Counted from the first letter of the stretch, positions 1 through 8,689 are shown. The stretch: DNA of 64,000 nt from Lentibacter algarum (GCF_018860975.1 NZ_JAHKQI010000005.1:620001-684000); one strand, 5' to 3'. The notes: generated by a model from the sequence alone, not told the origin. A program made the numbers and translations.

Positions 1-398
1 GCGGCTTCTTCAACCGGAGCTTCTTCTGCTGGAGCAGGCGCTGCTGCAGCTTCGGCTGCTGCTGCGGCTTTGGCAGCTTTCTCTTCAACGCGCTCCTGGG
101 CTTTCTTGCCTGGCAGACCTTTTTTCAGGTTGGCGCGTTCTTTCTTCTCAAGAACACCAGCCGCTTCGAGCATACGCGAGATACGGTCAGTTGGCTGTGC
201 GCCTTCGCTGAGCCAATACTGGATGCGCTCCATGTTCATTTTCACGCGCTCTTCGCTGTCTTTTGGCAGGAGCGGGTTATATGTGCCGAGCTTTTCGATA
301 AAGCGGCCGTCGCGTGGCATACGGCTGTCAGCCGCAACAATGCGATAGAAAGGGCGCTTTTTTGAGCCGCCACGGGCGAGACGAATTTTCATAGCCAT
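1..398 (-). CDS. rpsP: 30S ribosomal protein S16 (partial, C-terminus cut)
   Basis: Small-subunit ribosomal protein that binds 16S rRNA early in assembly. The product begins [19 protein letters not shown] and continues with the S16 core ([19 protein letters not shown], then YNPL), followed by a long Ala/Glu/Lys-rich tail common in alphaproteobacterial S16. The start is the ATG at 398; a second ATG two codons later (392) is also possible. About 132 residues are visible and the stop lies beyond base 1. It follows the chorismate mutase gene by 12 bases and so is probably in the ffh operon. The family assignment is secure. Confidence 0.95.
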   Translation of the reverse strand, partial: MAMKIRLARGGSKKRPFYRIVAADSRMPRDGRFIEKLGTYNPLLPKDSEERVKMNMERIQYWLSEGAQPTDRISRMLEAAGVLEKKERANLKKGLPGKKAQERVEEKAAKAAAAAEAAAAPAPAEEAPVEEA

Positions 399-410
399 GA
401 TAGTAATTCC

Positions 411-713
411 TTAGGTGTTATCTTGATGAGATTGATGATGCTGAATGACTTCAGCGATGATGAAGTTGAGAAACTTCTTGGCGAATTCGGGGTCAAGTGA
501 CGCCCGTTTTGCCAAATCTTCTAGCCGTGCGATCTGCGCCGTTTCGCGGGCAGGATCGGACGGGGGAAGGTCGTGTTCGGCTTTGAGTTTCCCCACTGCC
601 TGAGTGTGCTTAAAGCGCTCACCGAGGGTGTAGACGAGGATGGCATCAAGCCGGTCGATGCTGTCACGGTGCTCCTTGAGCAGCTCAGCGGCGCGGATTG
701 TTTCGGTGCTCAT
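411..713 (-). CDS. Chorismate mutase, AroQ type
   Basis: Stand-alone all-helical chorismate mutase of 100 aa, converting chorismate to prephenate for Phe/Tyr synthesis. The N-terminal helix (LLKEHRDSIDRLDAILVYTL), the charged turn with Lys/Arg residues (GERFKHTQAVGKLKAEHDLP) and a final His-His-Gln helix fit the AroQ dimer fold. Its ATG overlaps the stop of the upstream acetyltransferase gene by four bases (710-713), which suggests translational coupling, and rpsP follows 12 bases downstream. Placement between ffh and rpsP is, to my memory, usual in Rhodobacterales. Confidence 0.88.
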   Translation of the reverse strand: MSTETIRAAELLKEHRDSIDRLDAILVYTLGERFKHTQAVGKLKAEHDLPPSDPARETAQIARLEDLAKRASLDPEFAKKFLNFIIAEVIQHHQSHQDNT

Positions 714-1267
714 GCGTAGGCCTCCATTCCGCCTTGCGCGGCGTCGTTTGGTGACAGGTGCCGCCAGACTTCGATCGGGCCATATTCGGGGTCGTCATAC
801 ATCTGCTCAAAACTGGCCCCGAGGCGTTTGGCCACGGCTTTTGAGGCTTCGTTTGCTGGGTCGATCTGGCTGATGGCGGTGTCCCAGCCGAGAGCCTCAT
901 AGGCATATGCGCGCGCTATGAAGGCGGCTTCGGTGGCGTAGCCTTTGCCTGTGGCGGTCGGCATCAATGTCCAGCCGATCTCGCGCTCAAGCCAGCCATG
1001 CGGGAACCAGAGGCCAACGCGGCCTTGGTAGGTTTTTGTTTCTTTGTCTTCGAGCGCCCAGAAGCCGAAACCGCGAATGGCCCAGTGGCCGATTATGGCT
1101 GCCATGAGGCGCCATGTTTCATGCGGTTTTTTCGGGCCGCCGACAAAGCGCGAGGCGTCAGAGCTGTAGAACGCGGCCTCTGCATCAAAGTCTGCTTCGC
1201 AGGGCGCGCGCAGCACCAGCCGCTCTGTCGTGAGCGTCGGAATTGTTATGGTGAGCGCGTCGGTCAT
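710..1267 (-). CDS. GNAT family N-acetyltransferase (RimJ/RimL type)
   Basis: A 185 aa acetyl-CoA-dependent N-acetyltransferase. The opening LTTERLVLRAP, the central EIGWTLMPTATGKGYATEAA (the acetyl-CoA-binding A motif, here in its Q/R-x-x-G-x-A-like form GKGYAT) and the final N-E-A-S-K-A-V-A-K-R-L-G-A segment are typical of the RimJ/RimL branch, which acetylates ribosomal protein N-termini or small amines. The actual substrate cannot be read from sequence. It begins three bases after the ffh stop and overlaps chorismate mutase, so it is co-transcribed with both. Confidence 0.88.
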   Translation of the reverse strand: MTDALTITIPTLTTERLVLRAPCEADFDAEAAFYSSDASRFVGGPKKPHETWRLMAAIIGHWAIRGFGFWALEDKETKTYQGRVGLWFPHGWLEREIGWTLMPTATGKGYATEAAFIARAYAYEALGWDTAISQIDPANEASKAVAKRLGASFEQMYDDPEYGPIEVWRHLSPNDAAQGGMEAYA

Positions 1268-1270
1268 TGC

Positions 1271-2767
1271 TTATTTCTTTTTCCCGAAACCTGAGAGGCC
1301 AGAGGGCAGGCCCATGCCGCCTCCGAGGCCGGGGAGTTTGCCGGAGGCGCCGAGCTGCTTGGCGGCTTCTTCCATCGCTTTCGGATCCATGCCGGCGAGT
1401 TCTTTTGGCATGCCGCCTTTAGAGCCGAGCATACCCTTCATCGCTTGTTTGAGCATGCCGCCTTTGCCCTTGCCGAGCTTCTTCATCATGTCCGACATCT
1501 GGCGCTGCATTTTGAGCAGCTTGTTAAGCTCGCTCACTTCAAGGCCCGCACCCTTGGCGATACGCTTTTTACGCGAAGCCTGCAGGATCTGCGGGTTGGC
1601 GCGCTCGCGCTTCGTCATCGACTGGATCAGGGCGATCTGGCGTTTGATGATCTTGTCGTCAAAGCCTGCGTCTTGCACTTGCTTGGCCATTTTGCCCATG
1701 CCCGGCATCATGCCCATGACGCTTTCCATGCCGCCCATCTTCATCATTTGTTCAAGCTGCATCTTCAGGTCGTTCATGTTGAACTGACCCTTCTGGAAGC
1801 GCTTCATCATGCGTTCGGCTTGTTCGGCCTCGATGGTTTCTTGGGCTTTCTCAACAAGCGAGACAATATCGCCCATGCCAAGGATACGGCCAGCGATGCG
1901 TTCAGGCTCGAATGTCTCAAGCGCGTCCATCTTTTCACCGAGGCCAACAAAGCGGATCGGCTTGCCGGTGACGGCGCGCATTGACAGGGCAGCACCGCCG
2001 CGCCCGTCGCCGTCCATTCGCGTGAGGACAACGCCGGAAATGCCGATTTTGGCGTCAAACTCTTCGGCGACTTCGACCGCGACTTGGCCAGTCAGGCCGT
2101 CGACCACCAAAAGTGTTTCGCGCGGGTCAACGACATCACGAACGTCTTCGACCTCTTTCATCAGGACTTCGTCGATCTGCAGGCGGCCTGCGGTGTCGAG
2201 GAAGTAAACGTCATAGCCGCCGAGGGCCGCTTGTTGCTTGGCGCGTTTGGCGATGTTGACGGGTGTTTCACCCTTCACGATCGGCAGGGTGTCAACGCCG
2301 ATCTGGGTGCCGAGGATGGCCAGCTGATCCATCGCGGCGGGGCGGTAAACGTCGAGGGAAGCAAGCAAGACTTTCTTGCCTTCCTTCTCTTTCAAGCGCT
2401 TGGCGATCTTACCGGTCGTGGTGGTTTTACCGCCGCCTTGTAGGCCGACCATAAGGATCGGCGCAGGCGGGTTGTCGATCTTGAGTTTGCCCGGGTCTTC
2501 TTCACCGCGCAGGGTATCAACAAGCGCATCGTGAACGATTTTTACAACTTGCTGGCCGGGCGTAACTGACTTTGTGACAGATTGGCCTGTGGCCTGTTCC
2601 TGCACCTTTTTAACAAACTCGCGTGCGACGGGCAGTGAAACGTCAGCCTCAAGCAGGGCAACACGCACTTCGCGCAGCGCGGTTTTGACGTCGTCTTCTG
2701 ACAGCGCGCCTTGCTTGGTCAGGCGATCAAAGACACCGGTGAGGCGTTCGGATAGGTTCTCAAACAT
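1271..2767 (-). CDS. ffh: Signal recognition particle protein Ffh
   Basis: SRP54 GTPase, 498 aa, which binds 4.5S RNA and signal sequences of inner-membrane proteins and docks with FtsY. Visible are the N domain, the G domain P-loop (GLQGGGKTTTTGKIA), the DTAGRLQ motif, the TRMDGDGRGGAAL guanine/closing loop, and a Met-rich M domain with repeated MMKMGGMESVMGMMPGMG-like stretches and a Gly-rich C-terminus. Length is normal. It is the first gene of the reverse-strand ffh, acetyltransferase, chorismate mutase, rpsP run. Confidence 0.97.
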   Translation of the reverse strand: MFENLSERLTGVFDRLTKQGALSEDDVKTALREVRVALLEADVSLPVAREFVKKVQEQATGQSVTKSVTPGQQVVKIVHDALVDTLRGEEDPGKLKIDNPPAPILMVGLQGGGKTTTTGKIAKRLKEKEGKKVLLASLDVYRPAAMDQLAILGTQIGVDTLPIVKGETPVNIAKRAKQQAALGGYDVYFLDTAGRLQIDEVLMKEVEDVRDVVDPRETLLVVDGLTGQVAVEVAEEFDAKIGISGVVLTRMDGDGRGGAALSMRAVTGKPIRFVGLGEKMDALETFEPERIAGRILGMGDIVSLVEKAQETIEAEQAERMMKRFQKGQFNMNDLKMQLEQMMKMGGMESVMGMMPGMGKMAKQVQDAGFDDKIIKRQIALIQSMTKRERANPQILQASRKKRIAKGAGLEVSELNKLLKMQRQMSDMMKKLGKGKGGMLKQAMKGMLGSKGGMPKELAGMDPKAMEEAAKQLGASGKLPGLGGGMGLPSGLSGFGKKK

Positions 2768-3090
2768 CTGGTCGGCTCCTTTAAAGCGCTGCGTTCAGGC
2801 CCGATGTAAGACGCGGGCCGCCCAATATCAAATTCCAACAAGAAACTCCCCCGTGGGCGAAACTCGCTGACGGGGGGCGATCTTGACAGAATTAAGACCG
2901 GAAGCATTTTGACTTCCGGATGTTGCGCCTGCATTTACGCGTGGGGGCTGTTTACGTCAAGTGATACATTTTGGGCGCAATCAAGAGCGCTCGTCCGCGC
3001 AAGCCGCAAATTTTCCAAAATTAGCTTGTTCGCAAAATATGGCAGCGATAATATGGAGTTGGTAATTACCATTTAACTCGAGGTACTAAT
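2768..3090. other. Divergent intergenic region, ffh / small exported peptide
   Basis: 323 bases without a convincing gene, and more AT-rich towards its right half. It holds a perfect 7-bp inverted repeat (CCGGAAG at 2898-2904, CTTCCGG at 2913-2919, 8-base loop) with no following T run. A weak forward promoter candidate is TTGTTC (3026-3031) and GATAAT (3047-3052), 38 bases upstream of the ATG at 3091. The ffh promoter must lie here on the reverse strand, but I could not pick a convincing one. Confidence 0.45.
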
Positions 3091-3309
3091 ATGAAAAACG
3101 TAGCAAAGTTCGCCGCAATCGCAATGATCGCAGCTCCTACTTTCGCATCAGCCGGTAGCATGACTGCTCCTGCAGATGATGACACGGTATATGTTGACCC
3201 AACACCAGCCGGCTCATCAGCTGGTTCGCTCGGCTCAATGGGCACAGGCGGCGCGATCGCGCTTGGTCTCGTAGCTCTCGCAGCAGTAGCGGCATCAAGC
3301 GGCTCATAA
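3091..3309 (+). CDS. Small exported Ser/Gly-rich peptide with C-terminal hydrophobic helix
   Basis: A 72 aa product of unknown function. It begins with a Sec signal peptide (MKNVAKFAAIAMIAAPTFASA), followed by an acidic linker (ADDDTVYVDPTP), a Ser/Gly-rich stretch and one hydrophobic helix (ALGLVALAAVAASS). The mature part would be about 50 residues, either membrane-anchored or periplasmic. Similar short peptides are, to my memory, common in Rhodobacterales and are sometimes mislabelled ferrochelatase; I see no catalytic motif. It has a ribosome-binding site (CGAGG, spacing about 8) and its own downstream terminator, so it is a monocistronic gene and not a chance frame. Confidence 0.7.
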   Translation: MKNVAKFAAIAMIAAPTFASAGSMTAPADDDTVYVDPTPAGSSAGSLGSMGTGGAIALGLVALAAVAASSGS

Positions 3310-3326
3310 ACCAACAGACGCTTTTT

Positions 3327-3388
3327 AAATCAGCGCCTTACACGTTCTGTATTCTAGTTGCAGGGCGTGCGGGGCGCTGATTTTTTTT
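3327..3388 (+). terminator. Rho-independent terminator of the small peptide gene
   Basis: An 11-bp perfect stem (AAATCAGCGCC at 3327-3337 with GGCGCTGATTT at 3373-3383), an inner 4-bp stem (CACG 3341-3344 with CGTG 3366-3369), then an uninterrupted T run to 3388. The loop is unusually long for a simple terminator. Confidence 0.75.
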
Positions 3389-3652
3389 GTCCGGAGTTTG
3401 GGTGAGCCCACTGAAGTGACGTCCTATCATCGGGCGGCGGAACCGGGCAGTACAAACAGCGCAAAGGGGTTGGCAGCTTGACCGCTGGGCAGTAGATTTT
3501 ACGTCTGGATCAAGCGTTTGTTGTTGGTTTGGAGCTAGGCTCCGAGAAGAACCCACGAACCAACTCGATACAAGCGAATCGCAGAGCATTTCTTGGGTGT
3601 TTTGATGCAGACCTTCACACCAGAGAGAAAATTTTAGAAGCTTGGAGTAGTT

Positions 3653-4519
3653 ATGCAGAACTGGGACGAGATCAGAACTGCGTATTTTGTGGCCAAGAAG
3701 GGCACAGTGAGTGGCGCAGCCGAAGTTTTGGGCCTTCACCATGCGACAGTGATCCGACATGTTGATGCGCTAGAGGAGCAGCTGAAAACCAAGCTTTTTC
3801 AGCGGCATGCACGCGGGTATACACCAACGGAAGCCGGGCAAGAGCTTTTGAAGGCTGCGCAGAGCGCCGACGACGAATTTTCTCAACTTGAAGGCAAGAT
3901 CAAGGGCCGCAGTGACGTTGTTGAGGGCGAGTTGGTGATCACCTCGCTGGCGCAGTTAACGGGCACTCTGATGCCGATCATCAAAGACTTTCAGGACATC
4001 CATCCGAATGTGACTGTGCGCTACCTTGCGGGTGAAAAGCTACTCCGGCTTGAGTTCGGCGAGGCGCATGTCGCTATCAGAGCAGGTGAAAAAGCACCTG
4101 ACCAAGACAATAATGTTGTGCAGCACCTGGCAGATATGAAGATAAGCCTGTTTGCGGCGCCGAGTTACATAAAACAACACGGCAGGCCTGAGGGCATGTC
4201 TGACTTGAGCCAGCACAGGTTTATCGGATCGGCGCAGGAAAATGCGCGGGCGCCGTATTTTCGCTGGATGGCCGAGCATGTTGAAGAAACCCAAATTGTT
4301 TTGCGGGCGGATGACTCGCGCGCAGCAGAGTCAGCCGTGCGCGCAGGTATCGGGCTTGGCTTTCTCCCGGAAGGCTCGGGACAAGCTGATCTGGTGCGGG
4401 TCGCGGGGCCGGAACGCGACTGGGCGGCAAAGCTTTGGTTGGTGACCCATGTAGACCTGCACCGCACAGCCAAGGTGCAGGCATTCACCCAGTTTCTGAA
4501 AGCTCAGATGGCAGGGTGA
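3653..4519 (+). CDS. LysR-family transcriptional regulator
   Basis: 288 aa. The N-terminal winged helix-turn-helix (residues about 5-63: FVAKKGTVSGAAEVLGLHHA, then a LysR-like IRHVDALEEQLKTKLFQR) is followed by a linker helix and a periplasmic-binding-type effector domain (from about residue 90). LysR proteins bind an inducer and act at their own and neighbouring promoters. No gene is divergently paired with it closely: the next upstream gene ends at 3309, and the 260-base gap after the terminator (3389-3652) shows nothing else. The target is therefore unknown. The ATG at 3653 gives a standard LysR N-terminus. Confidence 0.9.
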   Translation: MQNWDEIRTAYFVAKKGTVSGAAEVLGLHHATVIRHVDALEEQLKTKLFQRHARGYTPTEAGQELLKAAQSADDEFSQLEGKIKGRSDVVEGELVITSLAQLTGTLMPIIKDFQDIHPNVTVRYLAGEKLLRLEFGEAHVAIRAGEKAPDQDNNVVQHLADMKISLFAAPSYIKQHGRPEGMSDLSQHRFIGSAQENARAPYFRWMAEHVEETQIVLRADDSRAAESAVRAGIGLGFLPEGSGQADLVRVAGPERDWAAKLWLVTHVDLHRTAKVQAFTQFLKAQMAG

Positions 4520-4571
4520 TGTGGGTCTCGCTTCGAATGCAAGTTGTGCCTCACCTTAACTTCGAAACGCT

Positions 4572-4904
4572 TTAGGGCGCTTCTCTCCCAAACTCGGCAT
4601 TGAGGAAGGCTTCGAAGGCATCGAGATTGACGGGCTCGAACTGGCCAAAGCTCTGCATCCATGTCGAGGCGGCTTTGAGGGCGTCTGGCTCCAGTTTGCA
4701 CCACTTCACACGGCCGCGCTTTTCCTGACTGATCAGGCCCGCGCGGGTGAGGATCGTCAGATGTTTGGAGATCGCAGCGAGGCTCATCTCGAAGGGCTCG
4801 GCAACGTCGGTGACGGCCATATCATCTTCCAGCAACATCGCCAAAATTGCACGGCGGGTCGGGTCGGACAGGGCCGCGAAGGTGTTGTCGAGGGGCTCGC
4901 TCAT
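4572..4904 (-). CDS. ArsR-family (SdpR-like) winged-helix repressor
   Basis: 110 aa from the ATG at 4904; the reading frame is open further upstream, but the extension is low-complexity and lies in intergenic DNA. The product starts MSEPLDNTFAALSDPTRRAI, the hallmark of ArsR regulators of the SdpR/YcjW branch, with the recognition helix in MSLAAISKHLTILTRAGLI. There is no Cys metal site, so metal sensing is unlikely. Such genes usually sit beside an SRPBCC/AHSA1 gene; none is adjacent here. Confidence 0.9.
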   Translation of the reverse strand: MSEPLDNTFAALSDPTRRAILAMLLEDDMAVTDVAEPFEMSLAAISKHLTILTRAGLISQEKRGRVKWCKLEPDALKAASTWMQSFGQFEPVNLDAFEAFLNAEFGREAP

Positions 4905-5118
4905 GGGGTGTTTGTGGCGCGGGCGGCGTTTTTCGTCAACCGTTTGGTTAAGTGTTGTGGGGGGCGGATTTGAGTATTTTGTCAAAAGGAAAGCCGGCCG
5001 TTTTGTAAGATTAACTGAATGGTTGAATATTGAAGTGGGTGGTTTTGAGGGGGTGCGACAAACCGGCAATGGTGAATATTTGTTATTTATCAATGCCTTG
5101 GATATCTGCTTCAGCGGC

Positions 5119-5145
5119 TTGACTCAGAGGGTGCAGCGCAATACT
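5119..5145 (+). promoter_or_regulatory. Candidate promoter of the F0 ATP synthase operon
   Basis: TTGACT (5119-5124) and AATACT (5140-5145) with a 15-base spacer, 31 bases upstream of the atpI start. The -35 is good. The -10 is weak and the spacing short, so this is only a candidate. Confidence 0.3.
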
Positions 5146-5176
5146 TACTGCGCAACTGTCCATGAGGGCTTTTTGA

Positions 5177-5506
5177 GTGTCGAGTCGCGAAAAACAAGAT
5201 CAACTAGATGACTTGGATAAGCGGATAAGTGCGGCGAAAGCGGCGCATACGCCCAAAGACCACATGGAGGAGCACTATTCTCAGGCGAATGTTGCCTGGC
5301 GGATGGTGATCGAGTTGGTGGCCGGATTGGGCATTGGCTTCGGGATCGGATACGGGCTTGATGTGCTGTTTGGCACGCTCCCCATCTTTCTGGTTCTGTT
5401 TGTATTTCTGGGCCTCGCGGCTGGAGTGAAGACGATGCTTCGTTCTGCCGAGGAGATCCAAAAGGGTAATATGGCCGAAATGGCCAAACGAAACGAAGAG
5501 GGTTAG
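5177..5506 (+). CDS. atpI: ATP synthase accessory protein AtpI
   Basis: 109 aa, first gene of the F0 operon. AtpI helps assemble the c-ring and may take part in cation handling. An N-terminal charged segment ([20 protein letters not shown]) is followed by two membrane helices (about residues 42-62 and 66-86: [19 protein letters not shown], then [16 protein letters not shown]). The start is GTG at 5177 with GAGGG eight bases upstream; the next internal ATG would remove the conserved N-terminal part. It ends two bases before atpB. Confidence 0.9.
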   Translation: MSSREKQDQLDDLDKRISAAKAAHTPKDHMEEHYSQANVAWRMVIELVAGLGIGFGIGYGLDVLFGTLPIFLVLFVFLGLAAGVKTMLRSAEEIQKGNMAEMAKRNEEG

Positions 5507-5508
5507 AC

Positions 5509-6267
5509 ATGGCGTCTGAAGCACACGGCGAAGAGACTGGCGGCTTGGTATTCCACCCGATGGATCAGTTCATCGTGAAGCCATTGTTTGGTGACGGCGC
5601 AGTCAGCATGTTCACCATCACAAACGTCACGCTTTGGTTGGCTCTGTCAGTTGTTGCTGTGATCTTGCTTATGGTGCTTGGCACGTCACGCCGCGCGACT
5701 ATTCCTGGTCGCACGCAGAGTGTTGCCGAGCTGGCCTACGGTTTTGTCTACAAAATGGTTGAAGATGTAGCCGGTAAAGATGCTGTCGGCTTTTTCCCAT
5801 ACATCATGACGCTGTTCATGTTCATCGTCTTCGCCAACTTCCTTGGCCTGATCCCGATGAGCTTTACCACGACATCACACTTTGCTGTGACGGTTGTGCT
5901 GGCGATGCTGGTGTTCCTGACGGTTACCATTGTTGGCTTCGTGAAGAATGGCACCAAGTTCCTGGGCCTGTTCTGGGTTGCATCAGCGCCTTTGGCCTTG
6001 CGCCCTGTGCTGGCGATCATTGAAATCATCTCGTACTTCGTGCGCCCCGTTAGCCACTCAATTCGTTTGGCTGGTAACGTTATGGCGGGCCACGCAGTTA
6101 TCAAAGTTTTTGCAGGCTTCGCGGCGATCGCCGTTGTCAGCCCTGTCTCCGTCGTCGCGATCACCGCGATGTATGGCCTCGAAGTTCTCGTAGCGTTTAT
6201 CCAAGCCTACGTTTTCACCATTCTGACCTGCGTGTATCTTAAAGATGCTCTGCATCCTTCGCACTAG
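5509..6267 (+). CDS. atpB: F0F1 ATP synthase subunit a
   Basis: 252 aa membrane stator subunit that forms the proton half-channels against the c-ring. Several membrane helices are evident, and the motif [16 protein letters not shown] holds the essential Arg that releases protons from subunit c. The C-terminal helix ([20 protein letters not shown]) matches the conserved Gln/Tyr region of the family. Length and start (ATG 5509, directly after atpI) are normal. Confidence 0.97.
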   Translation: MASEAHGEETGGLVFHPMDQFIVKPLFGDGAVSMFTITNVTLWLALSVVAVILLMVLGTSRRATIPGRTQSVAELAYGFVYKMVEDVAGKDAVGFFPYIMTLFMFIVFANFLGLIPMSFTTTSHFAVTVVLAMLVFLTVTIVGFVKNGTKFLGLFWVASAPLALRPVLAIIEIISYFVRPVSHSIRLAGNVMAGHAVIKVFAGFAAIAVVSPVSVVAITAMYGLEVLVAFIQAYVFTILTCVYLKDALHPSH

Positions 6268-6318
6268 GGTTTGAACAACTAACTATCTTTTAACTTCCAA
6301 TCGTAAGGAGAAATACTC

Positions 6319-6543
6319 ATGGAAGGTGAACTCGCACACATCGGCGCAGGCCTCGCAGCAATCGGTTCAGGCGCAGCCGCCATCGGTGTTGGTAACGTAG
6401 CAGGCAACTTCCTTGCCGGCGCACTTCGCAACCCGTCAGCTGCAGCATCGCAAACAGCGACACTGTTCATCGGTATCGCTTTCGCAGAAGCTTTGGGGAT
6501 CTTCTCGTTCCTCGTAGCTCTGCTGCTTATGTTCGCCGTCTAA
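6319..6543 (+). CDS. atpE: F0F1 ATP synthase subunit c
   Basis: 74 aa hairpin of two membrane helices joined by the polar loop LRNPSA (Arg37-Asn38-Pro39). The Gly/Ala-rich first helix ([20 protein letters not shown]) and Glu57 in the second helix ([12 protein letters not shown]) are the ring-packing and proton-carrying features. No sodium-type Gln/Ser/Thr set is evident, so this is a proton enzyme. A strong ribosome-binding site (TAAGGAG) precedes the ATG, in keeping with the high copy number of this subunit. Confidence 0.97.
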   Translation: MEGELAHIGAGLAAIGSGAAAIGVGNVAGNFLAGALRNPSAAASQTATLFIGIAFAEALGIFSFLVALLLMFAV

Positions 6544-6567
6544 CTTTTCGGAACACGATCCTTACGG

Positions 6568-6593
6568 CCGGATGGGCCTAACAGCTCATCCGG
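6568..6593 (+). other. Intercistronic stem-loop downstream of atpE
   Basis: Nine pairs (CCGGATG at 6568-6574 with CATCCGG at 6587-6593, extended inward by a G-T and a G-C pair) and an 8-base loop, 25 bases after the atpE stop. There is no T run, so it is not a terminator for the operon; a role in mRNA end protection of the abundant subunit c message is plausible. Confidence 0.55.
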
Positions 6594-6627
6594 TAACTTA
6601 GGTAAGTTCCTTAAGGGAGAGGCTATC

Positions 6628-7164
6628 ATGGCTACAGAAACGCACGAGGCCGCAGGGCACGCTGCTGCAGCAGCCCCAGGCATGCCACAGCTGGATTTTT
6701 CCAACTGGGCCAACCAGATTTTCTGGCTGCTGGTCACGCTTGTCGTGATTTACTTTGTGCTGTCGCGCATTGCCCTACCACGCATTGGCGCGGTTTTGGC
6801 TGAGCGTCAGGGCACAATTACTAATGATATCGCCAAGGCTGACGAGCTGAAGCAAAAGGCAGTTGAGGCAGAAGAAGCCTACAACAAAGCCCTTGCTGAT
6901 GCGCGCACCGAGGCTGGCAACATCGTTGCTGAAGCGAAAGCCGAGATTCAGAAAGAACTGGATGTTGCTCTTGCCAAGGCGGATGCCGAGATTGCGGCGA
7001 AAGCGGCAGAAGGCGAACAAGCGATTGCAGAAATTCGCGCCGGCGCGCTGAAAAGCGTTAAGGACGTGGCCAAAGACACCGCCAAAGAGCTTGTCTCGGC
7101 GATGGGCGGTAAGGCTGACGCCAAAACGCTCACAGCGGCGATCAACGCACGGATGAAGGGGTAA
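6628..7164 (+). CDS. atpG: F0F1 ATP synthase subunit b' (second stator b-type subunit)
   Basis: 178 aa. An Ala-rich N-terminus, one membrane helix (about residues 30-52, [18 protein letters not shown]), then a long Lys/Glu/Ala coiled coil, the shape of the peripheral-stalk b' chain. Photosynthetic and related alphaproteobacteria carry b' and b as separate genes that form a heterodimer. The symbol varies (atpG, atpX or atpF'). Its C-terminus is four bases from atpF. Confidence 0.93.
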   Translation: MATETHEAAGHAAAAAPGMPQLDFSNWANQIFWLLVTLVVIYFVLSRIALPRIGAVLAERQGTITNDIAKADELKQKAVEAEEAYNKALADARTEAGNIVAEAKAEIQKELDVALAKADAEIAAKAAEGEQAIAEIRAGALKSVKDVAKDTAKELVSAMGGKADAKTLTAAINARMKG

Positions 7165-7167
7165 AAC

Positions 7168-7725
7168 ATGCGCAATCTGACTGTACTCCTCGCTCTTGTT
7201 ATGGCCTCGCCTGCTTTCGCGGCGGACGGCCCGTTCCTCTCACTGAAGAACACCAACTTCATTGTGTTGCTTGGCTTCCTTTTGTTCATCGGGGTTTTGT
7301 TCTACTTCAAAGTTCCGGCGATGCTCGGCGACATGCTTGATAAGCGTGCCGAAGGCATCAAAGACGAGCTTGAAGAAGCACGCCGCCTACGCGAAGACGC
7401 CCAGAAGCTTCTGGCCGACTACGAGCGCAAGCAAAAAGAAGTGCAAGAGCAAGCCGACCGCATTGTAGCCCACGCCAAGGAAGAGGCGGCTGAAGCTGCT
7501 GAAGTGGCTAAGGGTGATATCAAGGCTTCGATCGCACGTCGTTTGCAAGCGGCTCAAGACAAGATCGCTTCTGCTGAAGCATCTGCTGTGAAAGAAGTGC
7601 GTGACACTGCTATCACGGTTGCGGTTGGCGCGGCGAAAGACATTGTTGCCGATCAGATGACCGCTGCAGGCGGCAACAAGCTGATCGACGAGGCGATTGC
7701 CGAAGTTGACGCTAAGCTGCACTAA
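7168..7725 (+). CDS. atpF: F0F1 ATP synthase subunit b
   Basis: 185 aa peripheral-stalk subunit. The N-terminus (MRNLTVLLALVMASPAFAAD) looks like a signal peptide, a feature seen in alphaproteobacterial b chains. A membrane helix follows (FIVLLGFLLFIGVLFYFKVP), then a charged coiled coil to about residue 160. It is the last gene of the operon and is followed by a strong terminator. The F1 genes are not in this window, as expected for alphaproteobacteria with split atp operons. Confidence 0.95.
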   Translation: MRNLTVLLALVMASPAFAADGPFLSLKNTNFIVLLGFLLFIGVLFYFKVPAMLGDMLDKRAEGIKDELEEARRLREDAQKLLADYERKQKEVQEQADRIVAHAKEEAAEAAEVAKGDIKASIARRLQAAQDKIASAEASAVKEVRDTAITVAVGAAKDIVADQMTAAGGNKLIDEAIAEVDAKLH

Positions 7726-7744
7726 GCTTTCAGAAAACTATTGC

Positions 7745-7776
7745 AAAAGCCCGGTTCACTGAGCCGGGCTTTTTTG
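7745..7776 (+). terminator. Terminator between atpF and the FadR-type regulator
   Basis: A 10-bp stem (AAAAGCCCGG at 7745-7754 with CCGGGCTTTT at 7764-7773) with a 9-base loop, followed by T residues. The A run on the left side makes it usable in both directions for the two converging genes. Confidence 0.88.
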
Positions 7777-7779
7777 CAT

Positions 7780-8547
7780 TCACGACTGCTCGCCATGTTC
7801 GTAACGAAGACGGGCGATGCTTTCGTTTTTGTCTGATTTGATTTGGTCAGCGAGTGTCGCATTGACAAAATCGAGGTGGCTTTCAACTGCTCTACGGGCA
7901 GCGGCAGGATCTCGCGCTTGCAGAGCTTCGTTGATCTTCTGATGCTGCGATAACAACTCTTCGCGGTTTACATTTTGCTGAAAGATGCGCGAGCGGTTAT
8001 AGAACACGCCTTGCTTGAGCAGATCAAAGATCGAGCGCATCATGTGGAGCATCACGACGTTATTGCTCGCCTCAATGATCGACATGTGAAAGGCAGCATC
8101 AAGTTCAGCTTCTTTTGCAGGGTCACCCCGTCGCTCGCTTTTTTCCATGGTCTGGTAGGCCTGGTTGATAACCTTCAGATCAGTTTCAGACGCCAGTCGC
8201 GCAGCGCGCTCGGCAGCGATGCCTTCCAGATCACGGCGAAAGGCGAGGTAGTCAAACACAGCTTCGTCATGCAACGAGAACAACTCGATCAAGGCATCGG
8301 AAAAGGCCGAGCCAAGCACGTCAGCAATGTAGACACCCGAGCCCGCCTTGGACATCAGCAAGCCGCGATCTTGCAGGTCGCCGATAGCCTCGCGAAGCGA
8401 CGGCCGTGACACGTTAAGGCGCTCGGCCAACTCGCGCTCTGACGGCAGACGTTCACCAGGGCGCAGGATACCGCGCAAAACAAGTTGTTCGATCTGCCGG
8501 ACGACGACATGGCTGAGCTTTTCGGGCTGAACGGGTTGAAACGGCAT
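7780..8547 (-). CDS. FadR/PdhR-type GntR-family transcriptional regulator (FCD domain)
   Basis: 255 aa. The N-terminal winged helix (GERLPSERELAERLNVSRPS, then LREAIGDLQDRGLL) is that of the FadR subfamily, and the C-terminal all-helical FCD ligand domain (about residues 85-235) contains the expected metal-binding pattern of acid and His residues (ELDAAFHMSIIEASNN ... SQHQKINEAL ... VESHLDFV). It resembles PdhR/LldR-like regulators that sense short organic acids. The ligand and target are not identifiable, because the genes around it (ATP synthase and a lipoprotein) give no clear lead. Confidence 0.88.
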   Translation of the reverse strand: MPFQPVQPEKLSHVVVRQIEQLVLRGILRPGERLPSERELAERLNVSRPSLREAIGDLQDRGLLMSKAGSGVYIADVLGSAFSDALIELFSLHDEAVFDYLAFRRDLEGIAAERAARLASETDLKVINQAYQTMEKSERRGDPAKEAELDAAFHMSIIEASNNVVMLHMMRSIFDLLKQGVFYNRSRIFQQNVNREELLSQHQKINEALQARDPAAARRAVESHLDFVNATLADQIKSDKNESIARLRYEHGEQS

Positions 8548-8689
8548 GGCTTCCCTTTGTCACGTCGCTAGGAACAATTGGTAAAATGATATGACCTACA
8601 ACGCAAAGCTTCAACCCTTAGCAGCGTTGCTTGTTCGAGTTGGAAGCGATGGCCCGCGGAAGACTGGTCTGCACGTGTTTCTTTCATTG

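Noticed and set aside
4905-5093. N-terminal extension of the ArsR-type regulator
   Set aside because: The 63 extra residues are compositionally unlike a protein and precede the canonical MSEPLDNTFAALSDPTRR start.
8575-8605. Possible FadR/GntR operator (GGT ... ACC) upstream of the regulator gene
   Set aside because: The half-sites are three bases each with an 11-base spacer, not the short spacing of known FadR/LldR operators.
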